Shown here in pieces: positions 6,792 to 12,031 of a DNA stretch of 20,051 nucleotides. Position 1 is the stretch's first letter. Each line of letters begins with the position of its first letter. Under the pieces are notes generated by a model that saw only the letters and a program-made list of their open reading frames with translations, made no database searches and had not been told where the DNA came from. The position numbers were made by a program, and so were the translations under genes. Source of the stretch: a virus; IMG/VR virus record IMGVR_UViG_3300046467_002639, positions 1 to 20,051 of that record; one strand, given 5' to 3'.

Positions 6792-7022
6792 ATGACTGAA
6801 TATAGCGACATAGTAGAGAACACAAGACTTCAACAAGAGCTGGAGAAATGGTCTGTGGGGGTTAAGTACATCCACTACAACAATTGGATTGAAGATGTAA
6901 AGTTTAATAATGGAGATGTTCTGCACACAGACACAAGAACGGGCAAAAAATGGACAGACTATAAAAACCTAAATAACGAAACATTATTGAATAGGTTTTT
7001 AAGGAGTCAGAGTGGAACATAA
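6792..7022 (+). CDS. Small hypothetical protein
   Basis: The product is a 76-residue protein with a strong AAGGAGG ribosome site at 6780-6786. An N-terminal helix (EYSDIVENTRLQQELEKW) precedes a beta-like stretch (YIHYNNWIEDVKFNNGDVLHTD) and a basic end. I see no family signature. It overlaps the next gene by 11 bases. Confidence 0.65.
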   Translation: MTEYSDIVENTRLQQELEKWSVGVKYIHYNNWIEDVKFNNGDVLHTDTRTGKKWTDYKNLNNETLLNRFLRSQSGT

Positions 7023-7350
7023 AGACGAGGCCTTTCACCAGAAATTAAGAGATCTTATTCCTGAGATTAAAGAAGCCAGGATTAATGTTTTAAAAAAAGA
7101 AACTGAACTAAAGAAGGTTTTTTGGATAGAGCTGGTCAAGGCCAAGGATGCCGGGGAAAGATCATATAACAGCCAAAAAAGCAGAGCTGAAGCAACAGTA
7201 GAATATTCTGAGGCAGCTTTAAATGTAGTGGTAACTAAAGCAAACCTGGATGGTTTACAAACAGAGAAAGCCTCAGTAGATATGGAGTTTGAAATCTGGC
7301 GAACCAAAATGGCCAACCTTAGAATGGAAAGAAGTAGATATGGGGCCTAG
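7012..7350 (+). CDS. Coiled-coil hypothetical protein (GTG start)
   Basis: A 112-residue protein that starts with GTG at 7012, supported by AAGGAG at 7001-7006. Almost the whole length is predicted helix with regularly spaced hydrophobics (LIPEIKEARINVLKKETELK and later AALNVVVTKANLDGLQTEK), typical of a long coiled coil. It lies directly before the Ref-like nuclease and touches its GTG start. It may act as a partner or scaffold protein; this is not supported by any family match. Confidence 0.7.
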   Translation: MEHKDEAFHQKLRDLIPEIKEARINVLKKETELKKVFWIELVKAKDAGERSYNSQKSRAEATVEYSEAALNVVVTKANLDGLQTEKASVDMEFEIWRTKMANLRMERSRYGA

Positions 7351-7763
7351 TGAAAGGTAGAACGCCCAATATGCGTGAGAAAGCCTGGATGGATAAAATA
7401 TCTCATCTCGGATGTATAGTTTGTTTGAAGTATGAAGATGTTTATACCCCGTCTGAGGTCCACCATATTCAGGGAAAAACAAAACCAGGAGCACACCTCT
7501 TAACACTACCCCTTTGTTTTAACCATCATCGTGAAGGATCAATGAATGGCCTATGGGTATCAAGACACCCCTGGAAGACAGAGTTTGAAAAGAGATATGG
7601 AAAAGAGGAGGAGCTTCTAAAAGAAGTACAAAAAAATATGAACAATAGAAAATCAGAATCGGAAAAGTTGCAGGATGAATTAGAACCAATAGTTCATCCA
7701 ACAGAATATGATGAATCAGATGATTTAGAATATGCGAAAAGAGTTGAATTAGATGGAACGTAA
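7350..7763 (+). CDS. Ref-like HNH nuclease (recombination enhancement family)
   Basis: This 137-residue protein resembles the C-terminal nuclease of phage P1 Ref, which cuts DNA where a RecA filament holds a displacement loop. Motifs: CIVC (Cys22, Cys25) for structural zinc, EVHHI (His38, His39), GAHLLTLPLCFNHH (47-60) with His59 and His60, then WKTEFEKRYGKEEELL (75-90), the family's closing helix. The last 40 residues are acidic and disordered. A GTG at 7350 overlaps the previous TAG; an ATG at 7371 is possible, but neither has a strong ribosome site. With ERF and the exonuclease it makes a second recombination factor, probably for host-assisted repair or replication restart. Confidence 0.85.
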   Translation: MKGRTPNMREKAWMDKISHLGCIVCLKYEDVYTPSEVHHIQGKTKPGAHLLTLPLCFNHHREGSMNGLWVSRHPWKTEFEKRYGKEEELLKEVQKNMNNRKSESEKLQDELEPIVHPTEYDESDDLEYAKRVELDGT

Positions 7764-7881
7764 ATACATAGAATCAGATCATGAAAACCACAAACACAAA
7801 GGTTGGTTTTATGACCATATAACACAAACATTTTATAGATGGAATGATTTTATAAAGATAGTAAAAAAACATGAGCAGTAG
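7753..7881 (+). CDS. 42-residue hypothetical peptide
   Basis: This short ORF starts inside the end of the Ref-like gene and ends inside the start of the next gene, filling the gap exactly. The product is His- and aromatic-rich (ESDHENHKHKGWFYDH), with a WNDFIKIVKKHEQ end. The run HENHKHK could bind metal. No ribosome site is clear, so coupling would be needed. It is supported mainly by tight packing. Confidence 0.45.
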   Translation: MERKYIESDHENHKHKGWFYDHITQTFYRWNDFIKIVKKHEQ

Positions 7882-8242
7882 ATTGGATGTAGATGATACG
7901 GGCACCGTGGGCCTGGGCACTGGCACTACGACTGCTTACACTACTGTTGGTGATGGAAGGCTTCTTTTTGTTAATGGTTCTTATTCTACCCAAGACCACC
8001 GGCAAATTCCAAACACAGAAGAGCCAAAGCTGAGAAGAAAAATAGCTGAATTACAGTCTCAAATAAATTCACAACAAACCCGAACCAAAGAGTTACAAAG
8101 ACAACTAGAAGAGTTAGGAAAAGTTGATTTTTCTAAAGAAGAACTAAACTTTGTTTTATCCAGGGTACACCCAGACAAAAATCCTAATTCAAACATAGCA
8201 CACCAATTAACTCAGAAATTAATAAGGAAAAGGAATGAATAA
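7871..8242 (+). CDS. Phage protein with coiled coil and J-domain-like HPD tail
   Basis: A 123-residue protein. The first 50 residues are Gly/Thr-rich (GTVGLGTGTTTAYTT) and probably flexible. Residues 52-84 are a coiled coil (LRRKIAELQSQINSQQ and ELQRQLEEL). The end reads LSRVHPDKNPNSNIAHQLTQ, with the HPD triad at 100-102 as in DnaJ J-domains and in many small phage proteins that end 'CHPDKH-NSE-A---T-WL'. A true J-domain needs about 70 residues with helices on both sides of HPD; here only a shortened version fits. It may recruit or mimic a DnaK partner, but this is inference. Confidence 0.7.
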   Translation: MSSRLDVDDTGTVGLGTGTTTAYTTVGDGRLLFVNGSYSTQDHRQIPNTEEPKLRRKIAELQSQINSQQTRTKELQRQLEELGKVDFSKEELNFVLSRVHPDKNPNSNIAHQLTQKLIRKRNE

Positions 8243-8564
8243 AATATGGCGTAAACAAGAGCGGGAAGAAGGGGTTAAAGAAATGTCTTACCTGGACAAA
8301 AATGTAGAAGAACTAATAACTGCAAAAGGTAAAACTTATGGCTCTCCAGAAGAATTTTTTAAAAAGGTTTCAGAGGCCTGGTCTGCAATTACTGGTGCTG
8401 AAATTACCCCAGGCAAGGCCGTTGCTATGATGATCATGTTCAAGAGCATACGCTTATATAATTCACCAAACCACAAAGACTCAATTGATGACATTAAGGG
8501 CTATGCTCACATAGCGGAGAAAATTCTAACCATAACGAAAAATGGGAAGAACAAGAAAGACTAA
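8235..8564 (+). CDS. DUF6378-like phage protein
   Basis: This 109-residue protein has a start at 8235 supported by AAGGAAAAGGA; an ATG at 8283 gives a shorter version that starts at the family's usual N-terminus. The pattern LITAKGKTYGSPEEFF, SEAWSAITGAEITPG, AVAMMIMFKSIRL and NSPNHKDSIDDIKGYAHI follows the family of small phage proteins annotated as DUF6378, which are helical and reminiscent of MazG-like helical bundles. The role is unknown; a nucleotide-related function has been guessed for such folds but cannot be shown here. Confidence 0.8.
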   Translation: MNKIWRKQEREEGVKEMSYLDKNVEELITAKGKTYGSPEEFFKKVSEAWSAITGAEITPGKAVAMMIMFKSIRLYNSPNHKDSIDDIKGYAHIAEKILTITKNGKNKKD

Positions 8565-8847
8565 AGCAAAACCACCACCCTATATTCCCTCTGGAATAAA
8601 CCACACATCAATTGCCGTCACCATAGGTAATATGAAAACTCACGCAGAGCGAATGGAACACATGAAAGACCTTAATGAAGGACACGTTAATTTGTGTTAT
8701 CTTTTGTCTATGCAGATGGGGCTCCCTAAAACCATTGCCAGACTCCCCAGCCGGGAAGAAAGAAAACAGGCGTGGGAAGAGCTCCCTGATAATAGCTGCA
8801 AGAGTTTAGTTAAATTTAGAGTAATACAAATATTCAAAAGGAGATAG
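8542..8847 (+). CDS. Small basic hypothetical protein
   Basis: The product is a 101-residue protein whose start overlaps the previous gene by 23 bases, without a strong ribosome site. An N-terminal basic, Pro-rich tail (RTRKTKAKPPPYIPSG) precedes a helical body with KTHAERMEHMKDLNEGH, CYLLSMQMGLPKTIARL and SREERKQAWEEL. No known motif is present. Rather conventional composition and tight packing support it as a gene. Confidence 0.65.
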   Translation: MGRTRKTKAKPPPYIPSGINHTSIAVTIGNMKTHAERMEHMKDLNEGHVNLCYLLSMQMGLPKTIARLPSREERKQAWEELPDNSCKSLVKFRVIQIFKRR

Positions 8848-8848
8848 T

Positions 8849-8965
8849 ATGCCAACTGTAGGTAAGGGTAAGAAAAAAAAGAAATTCCCATATACAAAAA
8901 AAGGTAAAACAAAGGCCAGAAGCTATGCAAAAAAACTGGTTAAAAGCAAAAAAAAGCAAGCCTAA
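8849..8965 (+). CDS. 38-residue lysine-rich phage protein (FPYTKKG type)
   Basis: The sequence begins MPTVGKGKKKKKFPYTKKGK and ends with a Lys-rich helix. Short proteins of the form 'MP-VGKKKFPYT-KG---A--YAKK' are common in phage genomes, often in or near structural or lysis genes, with unknown function. A good ribosome site (AAAGGAGA) ends 6 bases before the ATG. Its extreme basic charge suggests DNA or acidic surface binding. Confidence 0.75.
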   Translation: MPTVGKGKKKKKFPYTKKGKTKARSYAKKLVKSKKKQA

Positions 8966-9068
8966 GTCAGGCCAGCAAAAGGAAGATGAACCATTTAATT
9001 ATAAAAAAGGTTTCTGGTTGCTTCTTTGGGCCCTAATAATTCAAACTACAGCATTTTTTATAACCTAA
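8925..9068 (+). CDS. 47-residue single-pass membrane protein
   Basis: This ORF begins inside the previous gene in another frame (41 bases of overlap). A polar, Lys-rich N-terminus (about 29 residues) is followed by a transmembrane helix FWLLLWALIIQTTAFFIT (30-47) that ends the protein. The positive residues before the helix favour the N-terminus staying in the cytoplasm. The ribosome site is weak. It could be a small inner-membrane effector. I would not call it a holin, as the lysis candidates are near 11.8-12.5 kb. Confidence 0.55.
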   Translation: MQKNWLKAKKSKPKSGQQKEDEPFNYKKGFWLLLWALIIQTTAFFIT

Positions 9069-9089
9069 TGGACAGACACAACAAACCTC

Positions 9090-9242
9090 ATGATTCTATA
9101 TTTAGAAACGCAACTAGAAGACACTTATAGAGTATATCGATTACACCAGGCTAAACATGATTTGCCCTTTATGGCTTTGGAGGATTTTCGTGGTATGTTT
9201 GAGGGAATTTTTGAGGTGATTTACGAAGCGGAGTATGAATAA
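9090..9242 (+). CDS. 50-residue acidic hypothetical protein
   Basis: The product begins MILYLETQLEDTYRVYRLHQ and continues with a helical, acidic C-terminus (FRGMFEGIFEVIYEAEYE). It resembles short phage proteins with the phrase 'YLE-QLEDAYRVY' that I have seen in marine phages, of unknown function. Its end overlaps the start of the next gene by 8 bases. There is no strong ribosome site. Confidence 0.6.
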   Translation: MILYLETQLEDTYRVYRLHQAKHDLPFMALEDFRGMFEGIFEVIYEAEYE

Positions 9243-9441
9243 AAAGGATATCTTACAAAACAAACTAATAGCAGTTGGTTTTAAAGAACCAGTTGTAAAG
9301 TGGGTTCCCAATAACCCAATGGGGAGAAGAAACAAACCCTCAGGGTGGCTATTTCGGGAAAAAAAAGAAGAAGGGTGGACAAGGCTAGGTGATAATTATG
9401 AATCAGCATTAGATGGAGTAAGGGAACATGACAAACCCTGA
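9235..9441 (+). CDS. Small hypothetical protein
   Basis: A 68-residue protein with phrases VGFKEPVVKWVPNNPMG and GWLFREKKEEGWTRLGDNYE that suggest a small beta-sheet protein followed by a helix (ESALDGVREH). It overlaps both neighbours by a few bases. I recognise no family. Confidence 0.65.
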   Translation: MNKKDILQNKLIAVGFKEPVVKWVPNNPMGRRNKPSGWLFREKKEEGWTRLGDNYESALDGVREHDKP

Positions 9442-9715
9442 AGACAATTCAGTAAATGTGTTGCTTTATCAGCACGGAAACGATGAAAAATGGATCTCTA
9501 TAGAGGAGGGCCCACTCCCCGATGATTCTATTTGTTTATTAATGGCCAGGGCTGGGGGTCAAGAGAATGGAAAAAACTTTTTAGAAATATTAAATACAGG
9601 CCTGGATAAAGAGACAACTTTGGGATTTTTAGATCGAATGGGGATTGAGCCGTTGTATTGGATAAGAATACCTGAGCCGCCTGGAATGATCGAAGAGTAT
9701 GGAGGGCTTAACTAA
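9428..9715 (+). CDS. DUF551-like hypothetical protein
   Basis: This 95-residue protein is the last of the rightward early cluster. KWISIEEGPLPDDSICLLMA (21-40) and YWIRIPEPPG (77-86) match the beginning and end of DUF551, which in many phages reads 'WIS--ERLP----VL----' and closes with 'HWMPLPEPP'. Function is unknown for the whole family. An AGGGAA ribosome site lies just upstream. The final 8 bases overlap the stop end of a gene on the other strand. Confidence 0.75.
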   Translation: MTNPEDNSVNVLLYQHGNDEKWISIEEGPLPDDSICLLMARAGGQENGKNFLEILNTGLDKETTLGFLDRMGIEPLYWIRIPEPPGMIEEYGGLN

Positions 9716-9884
9716 GTTCTAAAAGTGTCTCAGAAACCACTGAAATCGCTTTAAGAGCATCTTTTATATCATCCCTTGACAAGTCTTCTGGATAGTTGGT
9801 TAAAATGGTGGAACTTAAATAATCGGTCTTGTTTTCTTTCTTCAACTTTCTGGCAATTTGGGTAACGGCTTCTTTCACTAACAT
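9708..9884 (-). CDS. 58-residue hypothetical protein
   Basis: The ATG at 9884 is the first after an in-frame stop. The product reads MLVKEAVTQIARKLKKENKT at its start and ends in a helix (KDALKAISVVSETLLEL). It looks like a compact helical protein with ordinary codon use, more convincing than the competing frame on the same strand. No ribosome site is visible; a TATATA box and TTGTTC lie upstream on this strand, so a nearly leaderless message is possible. It is convergent with the DUF551-like gene, overlapping it by 8 bases. Confidence 0.55.
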   Translation of the reverse strand: MLVKEAVTQIARKLKKENKTDYLSSTILTNYPEDLSRDDIKDALKAISVVSETLLELS

Positions 9885-10103
9885 TGGTGTTCATATATAT
9901 TTTTAAGTTAACAAACGAACAAAGAAGGATAACGAAATTTTTGGTTTCAATCAATAGAGAAAAAGATATTTCTTGAATAAAAAGTACCAGCAGTGATAGA
10001 TTAGGCTTTAAATTAGGGCTCACAACAACCCTTAGGGGCAAGCCGTCACACACATCTATCTTGGTTTTGCCACCCGCTGGCTCGTAGCATCTAGAGCAGC
10101 CCC
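9885..10103. other. Non-coding gap with a GC-rich, potentially structured island
   Basis: No convincing gene fills these 219 bases. The part from 10031 to 10103 is clearly richer in G and C than its surroundings and can fold: GGGGC (10035-10039) with GCCCC (10099-10103), or TAGGGG (10033-10038) with CCCCTA (10101-10106), enclosing a hairpin GCCA-CCCGC-TGGC (10069-10081) and a small GCT-CGT-AGC stem (10080-10088). The part 9885-10020 is AT-rich. The island could be a leader RNA or small RNA of the leftward cassette; it does not match tRNA, since no T-loop is present. Confidence 0.35.
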
Positions 10104-10223
10104 CTATTTATTAATTAAAACCTTGTTTCTGCTTCTGAACTTAGCCCTTACCATTGGATGGTAATAGAACCAATAGATCCAAAAGACAGAAGCTATAAAA
10201 AAACCTAAAGTAAATTTATACAT
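10104..10223 (-). CDS. 39-residue single-pass membrane protein
   Basis: The ATG at 10223 has a strong ribosome site (AAAGGAGAA). The peptide begins MYKFTLGFFIASVFWIYWFY and ends with a basic tail (RAKFRSRNKVLINK). One N-terminal transmembrane helix with a positive cytoplasmic tail is expected. Small membrane proteins of this kind are frequent in phages and may act on the host envelope; the function is unknown. Confidence 0.65.
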   Translation of the reverse strand: MYKFTLGFFIASVFWIYWFYYHPMVRAKFRSRNKVLINK

Positions 10224-10238
10224 AATTCTCCTTTGTCA

Positions 10239-10493
10239 TTAGTTTAATAGTGTTGTTGGTAATTTATCATTCAGGCGTACACTCATTTCCAACCAGGACT
10301 CAATTAATGCATCGGATTGGCCTTGAAAGTTTATTAGGCCCAAATAATGTCTTGGGTCTTCAGCACTTTCTAGAGTTTTTACAAAAATTTGTGCGTCTTG
10401 GTATAGATCAAAAATACGAATAATGGATACCCCGTTTTGAAGATAGCGAATACAGATTTTGTTTCTGTATATTTTTATATGTTCTTTAGTCAT
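10239..10493 (-). CDS. Small hypothetical protein
   Basis: An 84-residue protein with a start directly after the stop of the upstream gene (TAA-ATG), so it is probably translated by coupling. The N-terminus looks beta-rich (HIKIYRNKICIRYLQNGVSI), followed by two helices (DLYQDAQIFVKTLESAED and LIESWLEMSVRL). I recognise no family. Confidence 0.65.
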   Translation of the reverse strand: MTKEHIKIYRNKICIRYLQNGVSIIRIFDLYQDAQIFVKTLESAEDPRHYLGLINFQGQSDALIESWLEMSVRLNDKLPTTLLN

Positions 10494-10760
10494 TTAATGA
10501 ATTTTATGTGCTGGGTTGCCGTCTTCATCGTAGCCAGCCTTTCCGTCTAAGAAATCTTCTCTGGTAAAGCCATAGAATGAAGGATAAAAAACGCTGTTGT
10601 AACAATTATCACAATAGTTCCTTCCATCTTTAGCTGCCCACAAAGAATCAAACCTTAATTCGCAGTGATCGCAGTGCTCAAATTCCTCTAGATTCCTGTT
10701 AAGAAACCAAAGGCAGAAATTAAACACCTTCTTCCAAAACCACCTGATTAGTTTTTTCAT
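10494..10760 (-). CDS. Small membrane-associated zinc-ribbon-like protein
   Basis: This 88-residue protein begins with a Trp/Phe-rich amphipathic or transmembrane segment (IRWFWKKVFNFCLWFL, 5-20). A four-cysteine knuckle follows: CDHC (30-33) and CDNC (50-53), spaced as in rubredoxin-like or zinc-ribbon folds. The remainder is acidic with no motif. The start overlaps the upstream stop (ATGA at 10757-10760). It could tether a zinc ribbon to the membrane; this is inference. Confidence 0.7.
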   Translation of the reverse strand: MKKLIRWFWKKVFNFCLWFLNRNLEEFEHCDHCELRFDSLWAAKDGRNYCDNCYNSVFYPSFYGFTREDFLDGKAGYDEDGNPAHKIH

Positions 10761-11149
10761 GCCCTTTTAAAACTCTTAACATAAACCACATTGCCTTCAA
10801 CCCTGGTTTTTGGGGGTGGCTTGTAATTTTCATCCAGATAGCAGCCACACATTAACAGTGCACATTTAAGCCAACACTGTTCGTGTGGTTCTAGGCTGTC
10901 CCAAATAAGATCAATCCGGGTTTGTGTCAAAGCCTCTCCAACAAAAGCCTCTAGAGACAAAGCTCCTTTTTTAGCAAAGGCCTTGGAATGTAAATATTTA
11001 TTAAGCACAAAACTTTGAGTCCCACTATATATTTCTAAAAGATCTGTTTTTTTCTGGACCTCTGGGTGTTTCATTCTGATGTATTGATCCCAAACCTCAT
11101 CAGGCATTTGTTTGGGCCTATTTTTACCAACAGCGATTACTTTTAACAT
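10757..11149 (-). CDS. Hypothetical protein, first gene of the leftward cassette
   Basis: I chose the ATG at 11149, which has AGGAGGA just upstream; an in-frame ATG at 11191 would place the promoter -10 inside the gene. The 130-residue product begins MLKVIAVGKNRPKQMPDEVW and is largely helical (VWDQYIRMKHPEVQKK, LSLEAFVGEALTQTRIDLIW), with Cys residues in WLKCALLMCGCYLDE. It has no known family. A coupled overlap joins it to the zinc-ribbon gene. A small helical regulator or anti-host protein is possible but unsupported. Confidence 0.7.
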   Translation of the reverse strand: MLKVIAVGKNRPKQMPDEVWDQYIRMKHPEVQKKTDLLEIYSGTQSFVLNKYLHSKAFAKKGALSLEAFVGEALTQTRIDLIWDSLEPHEQCWLKCALLMCGCYLDENYKPPPKTRVEGNVVYVKSFKRA

Positions 11150-11178
11150 TTTTCCTCCTGAGACAAATATCGATACAA

Positions 11179-11208
11179 AGTATACACCCAATAAGCTTTA
11201 CATTACAA
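11179..11208 (-). promoter_or_regulatory. Leftward sigma70-like promoter
   Basis: On the minus strand, TTGTAA (11208-11203) and TATACT (11184-11179, 5 of 6) are separated by 18 bases. The start would lie just ahead of the AGGAGGA ribosome site of the gene starting at 11149. A small palindrome ATAC-AAA-GTAT (11173-11183) overlaps the -10 box. The region also shares GTATACA and ATACAAA with the 3679-3706 control region. Confidence 0.5.
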
Positions 11209-11215
11209 TAAATTG

Positions 11216-11689
11216 ATGTTGTCAAAAAACAGAGATTTCGATGCTTCGTCTTATAAGCTAAATGATAGTCGTGCTAAGAAGGCATTTAGAGATTATTTGT
11301 TTTACCAGGGCTTTAATAATATTCATATCGTTGAGGATTATTATTTTGACATTGCAGCTGAGTACAAAGGAAAGAAACACTACTTTGAGGTTGAGATTAA
11401 GACCCAGTGGGTCTTCAGTTGGCCCGACTCCTGGACCGACCTGCGGATTCCGGGGAGAAAAAAAAGACTCCTAAAGAAACATAAAGACGAACACAGCGAT
11501 ACAACACTAACCTTCATAGTATTAAACACCGATTTAACTAAAGCCTGGGTAGTAGACTCAGAGATACTAGAGAGATCTCCTATAGGAACCATACAGAACT
11601 CAAGCAAGGAAGGAGCACCTCACTTAGAGGAACCGTTCTTTCATATACCGATTACTTCAGCCAGGGGTATCTATCTTAATCCTGACTAA
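11216..11689 (+). CDS. Putative PD-(D/E)XK-fold nuclease
   Basis: The product is a 157-residue protein with its ATG at 11216. Residues 40-66 read EDYYFDIAAEYKGKKHYFEV then EIKTQW, giving the pattern Asp45, then Glu60-Ile61-Lys62 on the next strand, the active-site layout of PD-(D/E)XK nucleases such as Holliday-junction resolvases and restriction enzymes. An SWTDLRIPGRKKRLL segment (72-86) follows, a phrase I have seen in marine phage hypotheticals. No ribosome site precedes the ATG. It stands alone at the start of the late region, divergent from the leftward cassette. A junction resolvase or DNA-trimming role before packaging is plausible; the substrate is unknown. Confidence 0.75.
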   Translation: MLSKNRDFDASSYKLNDSRAKKAFRDYLFYQGFNNIHIVEDYYFDIAAEYKGKKHYFEVEIKTQWVFSWPDSWTDLRIPGRKKRLLKKHKDEHSDTTLTFIVLNTDLTKAWVVDSEILERSPIGTIQNSSKEGAPHLEEPFFHIPITSARGIYLNPD

Positions 11690-11776
11690 AACAGTCAAGA
11701 ATATGTAGACATTGCGTTATGAGCATATTTTTTATACCTTTACCCTAAAGCTATAACTAAAACATAAAATTAAACA
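11690..11776 (+). other. AT-rich intergenic segment before the lysis genes
   Basis: No gene fits. TTGCGT (11712-11717) and TATACC (11733-11738) are 15 bases apart, a poor promoter. TATG-AG-CATA followed by six T (11718-11733) is too short to be a convincing terminator. It may still hold the promoter of the lysis and packaging genes. Confidence 0.3.
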
Positions 11777-12031
11777 ATGGAGCTTAAAGAAGTAGAAATG
11801 AGATTACAGGTCCTGGAGAAACAGGTTGGGGAGATATTGAAACATACAGCAGTATTACCACGCATAGAAGAGAGAATGATTAGGCAAAGAGATGAGTTGC
11901 GTGATCATGAACAAAGACTAAGAACATTAGAGCAAGGCCAGCAGAAGAGTAATGTATATGTTGGTTGGATGGAAAGAATAGTCTGGGTTGTAATTGCAGG
12001 GCTTATTTCTAGTATTGCTTTTTTTAGATGA
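11777..12031 (+). CDS. Coiled-coil membrane protein, putative holin (XhlA-like)
   Basis: This is an 84-residue protein. Residues 3-56 form a coiled coil with heptad-like hydrophobics (MRLQVLEKQVGEILKH, LRDHEQRLRTLEQ). Residues 66-83 (ERIVWVVIAGLISSIAFF) are a single C-terminal transmembrane helix. This topology matches haemolysin XhlA-type and related holin-associated phage proteins. It is joined by an ATGA overlap to a DUF5675 gene that may supply the cell-wall activity, supporting a lysis cassette. It could instead be an antiholin or a spanin-like anchor. No ribosome site is seen upstream. Confidence 0.75.
   Translation: MELKEVEMRLQVLEKQVGEILKHTAVLPRIEERMIRQRDELRDHEQRLRTLEQGQQKSNVYVGWMERIVWVVIAGLISSIAFFR

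Noticed and set aside
9769-10053. Leftward 94-residue reading frame starting with GTG and reaching into a Cys-rich upstream stretch (GCSRCYEPAGGKTKIDVCDG)
   Set aside because: There is no ATG or ribosome site, the middle is an unlikely run of hydrophobic codons, and its end conflicts with a better 58-residue frame (9708-9884). The Cys-rich phrase upstream is intriguing but has no start codon.
10031-10106. Possible tRNA from the paired ends GGGGC/GCCCC
   Set aside because: No GTTC-like T-loop, no anticodon arm of five pairs and no CCA end could be laid out.
11150-11191. Upstream ATG at 11191 for the first gene of the leftward cassette
   Set aside because: It would put the -10 box inside the gene, while the ATG at 11149 has a perfect ribosome site.
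11718-11733. TATG-AG-CATA followed by six T as a terminator after the nuclease gene
   Set aside because: The stem has only four AT-rich pairs with a two-base loop and would not be stable.
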